Positions 1 to 8,825 are shown, counted from the first letter of the stretch. The stretch: DNA of 64,000 bases from Elusimicrobia bacterium GWC2_64_44 (GCA_001799845.1 MGUG01000041.1:124001-188000); one strand, 5' to 3'. Made by a program: numbers and translations. The notes: generated from the sequence alone by a model not told the origin.

Positions 1-266
1 GCCAGGGCGGCCAGCACGGTGGCGCGGTCGGCGGCCTTATTGAAAGGCCGGGAGGGTCCTTTGAGGCGCCTTACGGAGGCGTCCGAGTTGAGGCCCAGGA
101 ACAGGAAATCTCCCAATGAGCGGGCCTTCTCCAGCGAGTACACATGCCCCGCGTGCAGCAGGTCGAAGCAGCCGTTGGTGAAAACGGCCTTTTTGCCGGC
201 CTTTTTCAGGGCCGCCCTCACGGCGACGGCCCTTTTAACGGACAGGATCTTGCCCGCGGTGCGCAT
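1..266 (-). CDS. rfaE2: D-glycero-beta-D-manno-heptose 1-phosphate adenylyltransferase (HldE C-terminal/RfaE2 type), 3' part cut by window edge
   Basis: Read from the ATG at 266, the protein begins [14 protein letters not shown] and continues through the nucleotidyltransferase signature [14 protein letters not shown], then [17 protein letters not shown]. The HAGH is the HxGH ATP-binding motif of the cytidylyltransferase fold, and the rest matches the adenylyltransferase that activates heptose-1-phosphate for LPS inner core. Only about 88 residues are inside the window. There is no N-terminal kinase domain, so this is the stand-alone C-terminal-domain form (RfaE2) rather than bifunctional HldE. 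Its start overlaps the stop of accC by one base (TGATG), so it is probably translationally coupled at the end of the minus-strand operon. Identification is strong from motifs; full length cannot be judged. Confidence 0.88.
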   Translation of the reverse strand, partial: MRTAGKILSVKRAVAVRAALKKAGKKAVFTNGCFDLLHAGHVYSLEKARSLGDFLFLGLNSDASVRRLKGPSRPFNKAADRATVLAAL

Positions 267-1630
267 CAGGCGGCCTTTACGGGCTCGGCAGGGGCCAGCA
301 GGCGTTCCATGAAGCCGGTGTCGGTGCTGCCGGCCTTGAACTCCGCGCTCTCTACTATGAGCTGGTGCGCGTCTATGGTTGTCTTCACGCCCTTCACCTT
401 GAATTCGGCCAGCGCGCGGCGCGAGCGCTCTACCGCCATCTCGCGGGTGGGGGCCCAGACTATGAGCTTCGCGAGCATGCTGTCGTAATAGATGGGCAGG
501 TTGTAGCCGGCGTAGACATGGGTGTCGACGCGGATGCCGGGGCCGCCGGGGAGCAGCCACTCTTCTATGCGGCCCACGGAGGGCGCGAAGTTGCGGCTGA
601 AATCCTCGGCGTTGATGCGGTGCTCTATGGAATGGCCGGTGAGCGGTACGGTGTGGCCGCCGGTGTAGGTCAGCTTCTCTCCGGAGGCGGCCAGCAGCTG
701 CTCGCGCACCAGGTCGAAGCCGGTCACGCACTCGGTCACCGGGTGCTCTACCTGCAGGCGGGTGTTGACTTCCATGAAGTAGAATTCGCCGGTCTGGGTG
801 AGCAGGAATTCCACCGTGCCCACGCCGACGTACTTGGCGGCCTCGGCCAGGTCCACGGCCGCCTTCTCGAGCTTCGAGCGCAGCTTCTTGTCCACGGCGG
901 GGCTGGGGGTCTCCTCCACCAGCTTCTGGTGGCGGCGCTGTATAGAGCAGTCGCGCTCGGGGAAAGCTATCACGTTGCCGTGGGTGTCGCGGGCGAACTG
1001 CACCTCTATGTGGCGCGGCAGCTCGATGTATTTCTCGAAATAGACCTCGCCGTTGCCGAAGGCGGCCTTGGCCTCGCTGGAGGCCATGTTCATCTCGTTG
1101 GCCAGCTGGGCGGCCTCGCGCACTATGCGTATGCCCTTGCCGCCGCCGCCGGCGGCAGCTTTAATCATTATGGGAAAGCCGATCTTGGCCGCCGCGGCGG
1201 CCGCTTCTTTGACGGAGACGCAGTCCTTGGTGCCGGGCGTCACGGGCACGCCGGCCTTTACCGCCATCTTGCGGGCCTCGGCCTTGTGGCCGAGCTGCTG
1301 TATAGACTTGGGCGACGGGCCTATGAAGGCGATGCCGTTGTCGCGGCAGGCGGCGGAGAAATCGGCGTTCTCGGAGAGGAAGCCGTAGCCGGGGTGGATG
1401 GCGTCCGCGCCGGTGACCTTGGCGGCGGCGATGATGGCCGGGATGACCAGGTAGCTTTCCTTGGCCATGGCCGGGCCTATGCAGACGGCCTCGTCGGCCA
1501 GGCGCACGTGCAGCGACGACCGGTCGGCCTCGGAATAGACGGCCACTGAAGGCACATTGAGCTCGCGCAGCGTGCGGATGACGCGCACCGCGATTTCGCC
1601 GCGGTTGGCGATCAGAACTTTTTTAAACAT
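266..1630 (-). CDS. accC: acetyl-CoA carboxylase biotin carboxylase subunit
   Basis: At 454 residues this is the usual AccC length. It has the N-terminal fold start [20 protein letters not shown], the [10 protein letters not shown] motif (about 79-88), the ATP-grasp glycine loop GGGGKG (161-166), the [16 protein letters not shown] segment and the catalytic stretch [16 protein letters not shown] (about 285-300). It carboxylates biotin on the carrier protein using ATP and bicarbonate, the first step of malonyl-CoA synthesis. The biotinyl-domain gene lies two genes upstream, separated by a zinc-ribbon/TPR gene, which is not the usual adjacent accB-accC order. No carboxyltransferase genes are in the window. 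It could in principle serve another biotin-dependent carboxylase; sequence alone does not separate these. Confidence 0.95.
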   Translation of the reverse strand: MFKKVLIANRGEIAVRVIRTLRELNVPSVAVYSEADRSSLHVRLADEAVCIGPAMAKESYLVIPAIIAAAKVTGADAIHPGYGFLSENADFSAACRDNGIAFIGPSPKSIQQLGHKAEARKMAVKAGVPVTPGTKDCVSVKEAAAAAAKIGFPIMIKAAAGGGGKGIRIVREAAQLANEMNMASSEAKAAFGNGEVYFEKYIELPRHIEVQFARDTHGNVIAFPERDCSIQRRHQKLVEETPSPAVDKKLRSKLEKAAVDLAEAAKYVGVGTVEFLLTQTGEFYFMEVNTRLQVEHPVTECVTGFDLVREQLLAASGEKLTYTGGHTVPLTGHSIEHRINAEDFSRNFAPSVGRIEEWLLPGGPGIRVDTHVYAGYNLPIYYDSMLAKLIVWAPTREMAVERSRRALAEFKVKGVKTTIDAHQLIVESAEFKAGSTDTGFMERLLAPAEPVKAA

Positions 1631-1664
1631 GGGTCCTCCAATATATCTGCGGCACCGGCCCGCG

Positions 1665-3374
1665 CTACTTTTTTGGCGGCGCGCCCGGGGGCGGCGGCGC
1701 CGGCGGGGCTTTCTCCACCTTGGCTTTGCTGGTCCAGAGGTTGATCAGGAAAATGAAGATATCCCGGGTCTCGGCCTTGCGCGTGGAGGGATTGTAGGTT
1801 TCCTCGCGCAGGAAGACGCGGTATTCGGGCCCGGCCACGTGCACGGCCAGCCAGGCGTCCTTGGGCAGGAACTTGGCGTTCCTGCCGGCCCGGGCCTTCA
1901 GGGCCTCGAACTGCTGGCGGCGGGCTTCGCCTATTGGCGGCATGCCCTGCTGGAAGCGGGATTTCTGGGCGAAGGCTATAGCCTCGGGGCCGGCGGAGCC
2001 GCTCATGTAATTCAGCCGTTTCCTGGTGTCGTCCTTCTCCGGGTTCTGCAGGCAGAGGCTGGAGGCCGTCATGACCTCGTTGAGCGCCTTCTCGTATTCC
2101 TTCAGGTAGATGTAGGAGTCCGCGCGGTTCATGTGCAGGGGGCAGAGCTGCTCCGCGGTCAGGCCGGGCCATTTTAAAAGCTTGTCGTATTCCTGCAGGG
2201 CCACGCGGTCGCGCTGCAGGTAGCGCAGGCAGTCGGCGTAGTGCGAGTGGTACTGGAACAGGTTCTCGCTGACGTAGCCGCGGGGGTAGATCTCCGCGGT
2301 GTCTATGGTGCGCTTGCAGGATTCAGCGGCCTTCTCATGCAGGCCCATCAGGAACTCGGTAGCGCAGAGATAGGCGGAGGAGCGCGGGTCCACCGGGTCC
2401 GTCAGGTAGAGCTTCTGGGCCAGGAACAGCGCCTGGGGGATGTCCTGGCGCCGCATGGCGTCGTCGATGGGGGCGAACAGGACCCAGATATAGGGGCGGG
2501 CCCAGCGGTTGTGCTCGCGCACGAAGGAGATATAGTCCGGCTTCCACTCGCCGCCCGCCTCGCGCAGCTGGTAGCGGATCATCGCGGCGTCGGCTGTCAT
2601 GGTGAACACCTGCACGTCCTTGAATTCCCAGGCCGGGGCCTTGGCGTAGTAGTCCGTGCTGTTCTTGAGGTACTCCTCCAGGGAGCAGGCGGCCTTTGAG
2701 TTGGAGGACAGCAGGTCGTAGGCCTTCTCGAACTTTCCCTCGGAGATGGCCGTCAGGTAGGACTTGGCGGTCATGGTCAGGCGCAGCTTAGGCAGCGAAG
2801 GCGCCGCTATCATATAAAGTATCGCCAGCAGCACGCCGGCCAGCAGCACTGTCAGCACGGGGCCGGCCAGCCTTCTTATCAGGCCCAGGCGCAGCGGGTG
2901 GGGCAGCGCGGTCTGCTGCGGCAGGCGCGCCGAGTCCGGGCTCATGGCGCTGGTGACCTTTTCGGGCGGCAGCGGGGCCGGCTTAGCCTGCGGCGGTTTG
3001 GCGGGCGCAGGGGCGGGTGCCGCGGCGGGCTGGGGCGGCGGCGGCACGGCTTTGCTCCTGAAGGAGGTGGCCCGCTCCGAGACGGTGTCCTGGATGGACT
3101 CCATCTCTATCTTGAAGGGATGCTTTTGCTCCGGCATGGGCTGCTCGGCCGGACGGCCGGGCGGCGGGGGCGGCGGCGCCTCCTGCCGGGGCGGCGGCTG
3201 CAGCGCCAGCACCGCGCCGCACTGGTCGCAGTAGTTCTTCTCTACCTTGTTGGCAAAGCCGCATTCCCCGCAGATCTTGTCCAGCGGGGTATTGCATTTC
3301 AGGCAAGTGTCGCCCAGCATGTTCGGCAGGTAGCCGCACTTGGGACACTTGATGACCGAAGGCTTTGCCGGCAT
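1665..3374 (-). CDS. zinc-ribbon membrane protein with C-terminal TPR-like region
   Basis: This 569-residue protein is not a family I can name. The N-terminus has two zinc-ribbon knuckle pairs: CPKCGYLPNMLGDTCLKC, then CGECGFANKVEKNYCDQCG (residues about 9-53). A Pro/Ala/Lys-rich linker follows (about 55-170), then one predicted membrane segment (about 185-208, VLTVLLAGVLLAILYMIAA). After that comes a domain resembling NTF2/DUF4864-like stress or scaffold modules and a helical, TPR-like region (about 300-460). The C-terminus is again proline-rich. The topology suggests cytoplasmic zinc ribbons and an outward-facing helical domain. It sits between the biotinyl-domain gene and accC (3-base and 34-base gaps), but nothing in it suggests a carboxylase role. 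It may simply be a passenger in the operon. Confidence 0.7.
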   Translation of the reverse strand: MPAKPSVIKCPKCGYLPNMLGDTCLKCNTPLDKICGECGFANKVEKNYCDQCGAVLALQPPPRQEAPPPPPPGRPAEQPMPEQKHPFKIEMESIQDTVSERATSFRSKAVPPPPQPAAAPAPAPAKPPQAKPAPLPPEKVTSAMSPDSARLPQQTALPHPLRLGLIRRLAGPVLTVLLAGVLLAILYMIAAPSLPKLRLTMTAKSYLTAISEGKFEKAYDLLSSNSKAACSLEEYLKNSTDYYAKAPAWEFKDVQVFTMTADAAMIRYQLREAGGEWKPDYISFVREHNRWARPYIWVLFAPIDDAMRRQDIPQALFLAQKLYLTDPVDPRSSAYLCATEFLMGLHEKAAESCKRTIDTAEIYPRGYVSENLFQYHSHYADCLRYLQRDRVALQEYDKLLKWPGLTAEQLCPLHMNRADSYIYLKEYEKALNEVMTASSLCLQNPEKDDTRKRLNYMSGSAGPEAIAFAQKSRFQQGMPPIGEARRQQFEALKARAGRNAKFLPKDAWLAVHVAGPEYRVFLREETYNPSTRKAETRDIFIFLINLWTSKAKVEKAPPAPPPPGAPPKK

Positions 3375-3377
3375 CGT

Positions 3378-3755
3378 TTACCTGGGCTCGAAGAAGAAGA
3401 GGGGCTGGCCGTATTCCACCGGCTTTCCGTCCTCGATGGAGATGATCTTGAGCAGGCCGTTGGAGGGAGCCGTGACGCTCTTGAAATCCTTGCCCACTTC
3501 CACCACGCCGAGCTCCTGGCCGCTCTTCACGGAGGAGCCTTCTTTCAGGTGGTTGGTCTTGCCCGGACGGGCGAAGCGGAAAATGCCGATGGACGGCGAG
3601 AGCACCGGCTCCATCGACGAGGCGATGGCGGCGCTGTGCTCGGGGCTGTTGTTGAGCTTCAGGCTGATCTTGTCGTCGCCGTTCCTCCAGGTTATTTCCT
3701 CGAGGTCCGTGCTTTCCATCCACTTGGTGAGTTTTGTCAGCGTTTTGACGTCCAT
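3378..3755 (-). CDS. biotinyl-domain (BCCP-like) protein with altered biotin motif
   Basis: The 125-residue protein has the layout of AccB: an N-terminal helical region (MDVKTLTKLTKWMESTDLEE), a short linker, then an 80-residue biotinyl/lipoyl barrel beginning VLSPSIGIFRFARPG. In the hairpin where BCCP carries E-A-M-K-M, this protein reads E-V-G-K89-D. The modified lysine is present at the right place, but both flanking methionines, which biotin ligase recognises, are gone. The barrel is otherwise intact (GSSVKSGQELGVVEV and the closing KPVEYGQPLFFFEP). It may be the real carboxylase carrier with an atypical motif, a lipoyl-like or unmodified domain, or a diverged paralogue. Neighbourhood with accC favours a carboxylase link. 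I withhold the symbol accB. Confidence 0.75.
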   Translation of the reverse strand: MDVKTLTKLTKWMESTDLEEITWRNGDDKISLKLNNSPEHSAAIASSMEPVLSPSIGIFRFARPGKTNHLKEGSSVKSGQELGVVEVGKDFKSVTAPSNGLLKIISIEDGKPVEYGQPLFFFEPR

Positions 3756-3771
3756 GTTACCTCCGTAAATT

Positions 3772-4212
3772 TTAAAGACCGGCTTCCGACGGGTCGAAGG
3801 CCTGCGGCAGCAGCTTGCCGGCCTTGGTAAAGGTCACTTTCTGCTTCTTCGCCATCGGGAACCAGTCGACGTAGATTATCTCCGCGTCCTTGGGGGCGAA
3901 CTCGATGATGACCTGGCGGCAGGCGCCGCAGGGCTTGGCGCTCTTGGCGGCCACCGACAGGGCCCGGATCTTCTTTTCGCCGTGGCTGACGGCCTTGAAG
4001 ATGGCCACGCGCTCGGCGCAGATGGCCAGGCCGAAGCTGGCGTTCTCCACGTTGCAGCCGGTGTAGATGCGGCCGGACTCCGCCAGCACCGCCGCCCCGA
4101 CCGGGTAGCGCGAGTACGGGCAATAGGCGTTCTTCTGCGCGTTCTTGGCGGCCTCTATCAGCTCGGCGCGCCAGGCGTGGGTGTTGCTCTTCTTCGCGGT
4201 TTTTTTTGCCAT
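3772..4212 (-). CDS. cdd: cytidine deaminase
   Basis: This 146-residue protein matches the small tetrameric cytidine deaminase, which deaminates cytidine and deoxycytidine to uridines in pyrimidine salvage. The motifs are the substrate loop CNVENASFG (53-61), the zinc and proton-shuttle motif CAER (C65, E67) and the second zinc pair PCGACRQ (C95, C98). A lysine-rich N-terminal extension (MAKKTAKKSNTHAW) precedes the core. The start is 2 bases after the mtnP stop, and the biotinyl-domain gene follows after 16 bases. Pairing with mtnP puts two nucleoside-salvage enzymes at the head of this operon. Confidence 0.93.
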   Translation of the reverse strand: MAKKTAKKSNTHAWRAELIEAAKNAQKNAYCPYSRYPVGAAVLAESGRIYTGCNVENASFGLAICAERVAIFKAVSHGEKKIRALSVAAKSAKPCGACRQVIIEFAPKDAEIIYVDWFPMAKKQKVTFTKAGKLLPQAFDPSEAGL

Positions 4213-4214
4213 TT

Positions 4215-5075
4215 TTATCCCAGTATCAGCTTCAGTTTTTTGTAGGTCGCGGCCGGGAAGTTTTCCTTGTGCGTCAGCAGCGAGCCCTTTATGAATTCCG
4301 GGCAGTGGTTGCGGCAGCCGGCCGCGGCCACCAGCGGTATGATCTTCACCAGCAGGCGGCGGATATTGTGGATGTTCTTGGTCATGGTCTCGGAGACCTG
4401 GTGCTGGTCCACTTCCTCGCCTTCCTTCCAGCAGTCATAGTCGGTGACCAGGCTGACGGGGGCGTAGTGGAAGCCGGCCTCGCGGGCGAGCTTGGCCTCG
4501 GTGGCCATGGTCATGCCGATGATGGAGTAGCCCATCTTGCGGTGGAAATTGGACTCGGCCTTGGTGGAGAAGCCTGGGCCTTCCATGCAGCAGTAAGTGC
4601 CGCCCTTATGGGCCTTGATGCCCAGCTTCACGGCCTCTTTGTACATCATGTCGGAGACGGCCATGCAGAAGGGCTCGGCCATGGGGACGTGGCCCACTAT
4701 GCCGTTGCCGAAGAAGGTGGAGGGGCGGCCCTTGGTCTGGTCCACGAACTGGTCGGGGAAGACGAAGTGGGTGGGGGGCAGCTCTTCGCGCAGGGAGCCC
4801 ACGGCGCTGGCCGAGATGATGGTTTTTACGCCTATGGACTTGAGGGCCCACATGTTGGCGCGCTGGTTGATCTCGCCGGGGAGCATGGCGTGCTTGCGGC
4901 CGTGGCGGGGGAGGAAGGCGACTTTTATGCCGGCCAGGGTGCCGAGTATTATCTTGTCCGAGGGGTCGCCGAAGGGGGTTTTTACCTTTATTTCCTTCAA
5001 AATCTTGAGTTCTTCCATAGCGTAGAGGCCGGTGCCGCCTATTACGCCTATTTCCGCCAGTACTTTATTAGCCAT
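4215..5075 (-). CDS. mtnP: S-methyl-5'-thioadenosine phosphorylase
   Basis: At 286 residues it fits the PNP/MTAP family class II trimeric phosphorylases, which split methylthioadenosine (a polyamine and quorum-signal by-product) into adenine and methylthioribose-1-phosphate. Visible motifs are the phosphate loop GVIGGTGLY (10-18), the RHGRKHAMLPGEINQRANMWALK-type block (split here across about residues 57-79), SAVGSLRE (about 89-96) and TYCCMEGPGFSTKAE. It lies downstream of a strong ribosome-binding site (AAGGAG, 8 bases before the ATG). It is probably the first gene of the minus-strand operon ending in rfaE2. A purine nucleoside phosphorylase activity cannot be excluded, but the SAVGSL and PGFSTKAE forms favour MTAP. 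Confidence 0.88.
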   Translation of the reverse strand: MANKVLAEIGVIGGTGLYAMEELKILKEIKVKTPFGDPSDKIILGTLAGIKVAFLPRHGRKHAMLPGEINQRANMWALKSIGVKTIISASAVGSLREELPPTHFVFPDQFVDQTKGRPSTFFGNGIVGHVPMAEPFCMAVSDMMYKEAVKLGIKAHKGGTYCCMEGPGFSTKAESNFHRKMGYSIIGMTMATEAKLAREAGFHYAPVSLVTDYDCWKEGEEVDQHQVSETMTKNIHNIRRLLVKIIPLVAAAGCRNHCPEFIKGSLLTHKENFPAATYKKLKLILG

Positions 5076-5172
5076 TATCCGCTCCTTGCCTTATTTAAAT
5101 GAAATCGTCCTATGACCGGAGCCCTGAAAGGTGCATCCCGCCATTAATAAGTATTTTATAATAATTGAAACC

Positions 5173-5202
5173 GAAAAAGGCGCGAAATCTCGCTTTGGCG
5201 CC
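5173..5202 (-). terminator. rho-independent terminator of the serine hydrolase gene
   Basis: Read on the minus strand, a GGCGC ... GCGCC hairpin with an AT-rich internal stem is followed by TTTTTC, about 10 bases after the stop of the beta-lactamase-like gene. It separates that gene from the mtnP operon. Confidence 0.6.
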
Positions 5203-5212
5203 CTCCCGCGGC

Positions 5213-6292
5213 TCACGCTCCGGAGGGCCTGCCTTTTTGGGCCGCGGCGTAGTTGGTCTCGGTCCGGTAATACTCGTAGGTGCTCCTGGCCACCCTGGCT
5301 ATGAAATTCTTGGCGCTGGCGTAGTCCGGCACCTCGCCGGTCAGCACGGCTATGACATAGTCGCCGCGCGGCGAGAAGACTATGCCCACGTCGTGGCAGG
5401 AGCGGCGCAGCAGGCCGGTCTTGTGGCCCAGCTCCCAGCCGGGCGGCAGGGCTTTGCGCAGGCGGGTGCGGCTTTTATTGTTGTGCTTGAGCACGTCCAG
5501 CATGTATTCGCTGGAGGCCGCGTCCACTATCTCGCCCAGGTAAATGCGCTCCAGCAGGCCGGCCATCTCGCGCGGCGTGGTGTAGTTTTCCCGCTCCACC
5601 CGGCCGGAGGCCAGGCTCATTCCCTCCTGGAAGATGCCGGTATGCACCAGCCCCAGCTCCCCGAAGGCCCGCTGCAGGTAATCTATGCCCGCGTTGGCGA
5701 TGAGCATTTTGGTCGCGGTGTTGTCGCTCTCCGTTATCATCTTGAAAAGGATCTCCGTCACGCTCAGCGTGGTGCCCTCCCGCGCCCACTTCAGCGACCC
5801 GGAGCCGCCGGCCCTGTCGCGGCGGGTGAGCTTCATGCGCGTCTCGAGCGAAAGTTCCCCGCTCTTTATCTTGCTGAGTATGGAGACCATGATGGGCACT
5901 TTTATAAGGCTGGCCGAGGGGAACAGCCGGTCGGGGTTATGCTGCCAGACCCTGCCGGAGTTGAGATCTTTGAGGTAGATGCCCACGTGGCCGCGGTAGC
6001 CCGAAGCGAGCTTGTCGAGGGAGGCCGTCATGTTATCCCATTCCACGTCCCGGATGGGGTTGGGAACGGAGGCTCTCTGTAAGGCGGGCGGGTCGGGTTG
6101 GTTCAGGCCGCTCAGCGCGCGGAGGCCGCCCTGGTAGGCGAAATAGCCGGCTACCGGGAGCAGGGCCAGGGCCGCCCAGGCCAGGCATTCGGCCGCCTTG
6201 GGGCCGGGCGCCTCCCAGGGGGGCGGGCAGGAGGGCCGCGCTGGCGTTGAAGCCGCGTCGGTGTTTTTCGTCTTGTTGCCGGTGGTTTTCAC
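5213..6292 (-). CDS. class A beta-lactamase-like serine hydrolase, membrane-anchored
   Basis: This 359-residue protein has one N-terminal membrane segment (about 37-54) and a penicillin-recognising domain. It carries the full triad of motifs: S-x-x-K as SASLIK (S128, K131), S-D-N at 189-191 (ESDNTAT) and K-T-G at 291-293 (GHKTGLL). The class A omega-loop glutamate motif E-x-x-L-N is not evident. The region just before TTPREMA is shorter than in true lactamases, reading RVERENYTTPREMA. It could therefore be a cell-wall peptidase/esterase or a slow-deacylating binding protein rather than a resistance enzyme. The start is GTG at 6292, chosen for the GGAGGACCT ribosome-binding site directly upstream. 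It has its own terminator. Confidence 0.8.
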   Translation of the reverse strand: MKTTGNKTKNTDAASTPARPSCPPPWEAPGPKAAECLAWAALALLPVAGYFAYQGGLRALSGLNQPDPPALQRASVPNPIRDVEWDNMTASLDKLASGYRGHVGIYLKDLNSGRVWQHNPDRLFPSASLIKVPIMVSILSKIKSGELSLETRMKLTRRDRAGGSGSLKWAREGTTLSVTEILFKMITESDNTATKMLIANAGIDYLQRAFGELGLVHTGIFQEGMSLASGRVERENYTTPREMAGLLERIYLGEIVDAASSEYMLDVLKHNNKSRTRLRKALPPGWELGHKTGLLRRSCHDVGIVFSPRGDYVIAVLTGEVPDYASAKNFIARVARSTYEYYRTETNYAAAQKGRPSGA

Positions 6293-6545
6293 AGGTCCTC
6301 CTCTGCCTTTATAGTATAGGGGGGACTCGTGCCGAAAATGTTACGGTTTATTCAGGAAATATTCAAATCTTCCGGACCCTGCGCGGATAAGTGCGTGGCC
6401 GCCGCTCCTATTTGATATTGACCCGCTTTCGAAATTGCTATACAGTCTTTACTGAAGGGGTAGGGAAAATCTTTGCCATATGCGGATTCGCGTCCGCCGG
6501 CTGAAAAAGCCGGCGCCGGAGCCGTTATTTCCGCGTGGAGGGGTT

Positions 6546-7841
6546 ATGACAGTCAAGATGAGGCCGTCGGTGGAGGAAGCCTACAGGCGCTTCCTGCCCA
6601 GCGAACTGATAGACATGATGGGCGAAAGCCGGATAGAGGACATAGTCCCCGGCGGGCATGTGGAGAAACGGATGACCATCATGTTCTGCGACATCCGGGA
6701 TTTCACCGGGCATACGGACCGCATGTCCTCGGGCGAGTGCATGCGCTTCGTGAACTCGTTCATGGGCGCCATGGAGCCGGTCATCCACAAGGGCGGCGGG
6801 GTGGTGGATAAATTCATCGGCGACGCGGTGATGGCCGTGTTCCCGGGTCCGGCCGAGGACGGCGTCAGGACGGCCGTGGCGATGATGGATGCCCTGAACG
6901 GCATCAACCGCTCGCGCGGCGCTGACGAAAAGCACTTTATCCGGGCCGGAGTGGGGCTGAACACCGGGATGGCCCTGATCGGAGCGGTGGGGGACCTTGA
7001 CCGCATGGAGCCGACGGTGGTCAGCAGCGCGGTCAACCTGGCCTCCAGGCTGGAGGGGCTCACCAAGACCTACGGCGTGAGCATCATTATCAGCGAAGAC
7101 ACGCGCAACGCCATGCAGGCGCCCAATGCGAGGATCAGGTTCCTCGACCGCGTCAGGGTGAAGGGCAAAACCCAGCCGCAGTCCATCTACGAGGTCTTTG
7201 AGGGCGATCCCCCGCAGGAAGCCGCCGGCAAAGAACTGACAAAGGGAAAGTTCGAAGAGGCGGCCGCTTACTACCATCTCAAGGAGGTCGGCCGCGCCAG
7301 GCGCCTCTTCGCCGACTGCCTCGCGACGGTTCCCGGCGACAAGGCCGCCGCGTTCTACCTTGAGCGCTGCAGGCTATTTGAAACTACAGGCCGGCACGAA
7401 GGGACCGGGGAACTGGCCGGTACGCTGGCCTGGAACGAGGATTTCGAGGTCGGGATAAAAACTATAGACCTGCAGCACCGGAAGCTCTTCGACAAGATGA
7501 ACGAGGTGGCGCCGCTCATCGGCTGCGCGGAACACGGCTGTCTGGGAGAACTATGCAAATTCCTGGCCGACTATGCCGTGTTTCACTTCAGCTACGAGGA
7601 GAAGCTGATGCGCGTGAGCGGCTACCCGTTCATCAATGACCACATAGCCGAGCATCGCCGCTTCAGCGCGGTCCTGGAGAGCTTTGTCGGGGAGATCGGC
7701 GCGGGGGCCGGCGAGAGGCAATTCCTTGTCTTCAAGGTGCATACCTTCCTGCTGGATTGGTTCGCCCTGCACTCTACCGGGATGGATCGCCACCTGGGGG
7801 TCTACCTGCGGGACCCGGAACGCGCGAAGCCGCCAGCGTAG
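6546..7841 (+). CDS. class III adenylate cyclase fused to bacteriohemerythrin
   Basis: This 431-residue, two-domain protein has no membrane segment. Residues about 40-215 are a class III nucleotide cyclase: metal aspartates in FCDIRDF (D49) and GDAVMAVF (D93), the adenine-contacting lysine K89 in DKFIGD, and the transition-state Asn/Arg in SSAVNLASRLEGL. A short linker (about 225-285), TPR-like in feel, leads to a complete hemerythrin domain. Its di-iron ligands are H311, H347-x3-E351, H366-x3-H370 and H409-x4-D414. The domain pair implies cAMP production controlled by O2 or NO bound at a di-iron site. The start at 6546 is preferred to an ATG at 6480 because GGAGGGG lies just before it. No cAMP receptor gene is in the window. 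Confidence 0.88.
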   Translation: MTVKMRPSVEEAYRRFLPSELIDMMGESRIEDIVPGGHVEKRMTIMFCDIRDFTGHTDRMSSGECMRFVNSFMGAMEPVIHKGGGVVDKFIGDAVMAVFPGPAEDGVRTAVAMMDALNGINRSRGADEKHFIRAGVGLNTGMALIGAVGDLDRMEPTVVSSAVNLASRLEGLTKTYGVSIIISEDTRNAMQAPNARIRFLDRVRVKGKTQPQSIYEVFEGDPPQEAAGKELTKGKFEEAAAYYHLKEVGRARRLFADCLATVPGDKAAAFYLERCRLFETTGRHEGTGELAGTLAWNEDFEVGIKTIDLQHRKLFDKMNEVAPLIGCAEHGCLGELCKFLADYAVFHFSYEEKLMRVSGYPFINDHIAEHRRFSAVLESFVGEIGAGAGERQFLVFKVHTFLLDWFALHSTGMDRHLGVYLRDPERAKPPA

Positions 7842-7880
7842 GGGTTGCCGCAGGTCATTCCGCCCACCGGGCGGAAGTTG

Positions 7881-7886
7881 TAGAAT
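7881..7886 (+). promoter_or_regulatory. -10 box, leaderless start
   Basis: TAGAAT lies 6 bases before the ATG of the DMT transporter gene, so transcription would begin at or within a base or two of the start codon. No Shine-Dalgarno sequence and no clear -35 box are seen. Confidence 0.5.
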
Positions 7887-7892
7887 CGGTTG

Positions 7893-8759
7893 ATGGACAG
7901 GCTGATAATAGTTTCCTGCCTCTGGGCTTTTTCCTTCGGCATAAACAAGGCCTGGGTGGCCGGCGCCGACCCGGTGCTGGTCAGTTTCATCCGGCTGGCG
8001 CTGGCGCTGCTGGCGCTGCTGCCCTGGCTGCGCTGGCCGCGCGCCGGGCGCGCCGCGGTGCCCGCGCTGCTGGGGATAGGCGCGGTCCAGTTCGGGCTGA
8101 TGTACGTGGCGCTGAACTACTGCTTCATAGTCCTGCAGGCCTACCAGGTGGCCCTGTTCACGGTATTCACGCCGCTTTACGTGGCGGCAATGCACTCGCT
8201 GCGCCGCGGCCGGGCCCCGCTGGGGCTTTTTGCAGCGGCCGCCGCCGCGCTGGCAGGCGCAGCGCTGGTAGAGCGCTGGCAGGTGGACCGGCGCACGTTC
8301 TGGGCCGCCTTCGGCGTGATGCAGGTTTCGAACCTCGCCTTCGCCTGGGGGCAGGTGGCCTACCGGGACTGGCGCCGGCGCAATCCCGGCGAGAACGACC
8401 TGGCGGTCTTCGGCTGGCTTTACCTCGGCGGCGCGCTGGTGGCGCTGGCCTGGGCGGCCTTCGGCTCGGACTGGGGAGAGCTCGCGTCCTACCCGGCGCA
8501 GCGCTGGGCCGCGCTCGTCTATCTGGGCCTCGTGGCTTCCGGCGCGGGTTTCTACCTCTGGAACACTGGCGCCCTGCGCGCCCGGCCCGGCGTGCTGGCG
8601 GTGATGAACAACCTCAAGAGCCCGCTGGCCGTGCTGGTTTCCGTTATCTTCTGGGGCGCCTATGCCGCCATGTCCCCGCGCGACTGGCTCTTCCTCGCCG
8701 CCGGCTCCGCGCTGATCATAGGCGCCGCCGCCTCCGCAAGCCGGACCTCCGAAGAATAG
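7893..8759 (+). CDS. EamA/DMT-superfamily transporter
   Basis: This 288-residue, very hydrophobic protein has about ten predicted membrane helices arranged as two EamA repeats, the usual size for drug/metabolite transporters. The second half includes the NNLKSPLAVLVSVIFWG helix typical of this superfamily (commonly V-x-x-L-x-P-[LV]-x-[AV]). Substrate cannot be read from sequence; relatives export amino acids or metabolites. The start is the ATG at 7893; a TTG codon directly before it is in frame, but a -10 box at 7881-7886 suggests a leaderless message starting about here. It stands alone between the cyclase gene and a shared bidirectional terminator. Confidence 0.82.
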   Translation: MDRLIIVSCLWAFSFGINKAWVAGADPVLVSFIRLALALLALLPWLRWPRAGRAAVPALLGIGAVQFGLMYVALNYCFIVLQAYQVALFTVFTPLYVAAMHSLRRGRAPLGLFAAAAAALAGAALVERWQVDRRTFWAAFGVMQVSNLAFAWGQVAYRDWRRRNPGENDLAVFGWLYLGGALVALAWAAFGSDWGELASYPAQRWAALVYLGLVASGAGFYLWNTGALRARPGVLAVMNNLKSPLAVLVSVIFWGAYAAMSPRDWLFLAAGSALIIGAAASASRTSEE

Positions 8760-8773
8760 CCGCGGTCGGAATA

Positions 8774-8812
8774 AAGAAGAAGGCCGCGCTTTGGGCGCGG
8801 CCTTCTTCTTTT
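8774..8812. terminator. bidirectional terminator between DMT transporter and glyA
   Basis: A 16-base stem (8774-8789 with 8795-8810) has a 5-base loop, with A-rich left and T-rich right flanks. It therefore ends transcription in both directions between the convergent transporter and glyA genes. Confidence 0.85.
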
Positions 8813-8825
8813 GCTGCGGTTTCGC

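Noticed and set aside
5213-6292. Calling the serine hydrolase an antibiotic-resistance beta-lactamase.
   Set aside because: The SxxK, SDN and KTG motifs are present, but the class A omega-loop glutamate could not be found.
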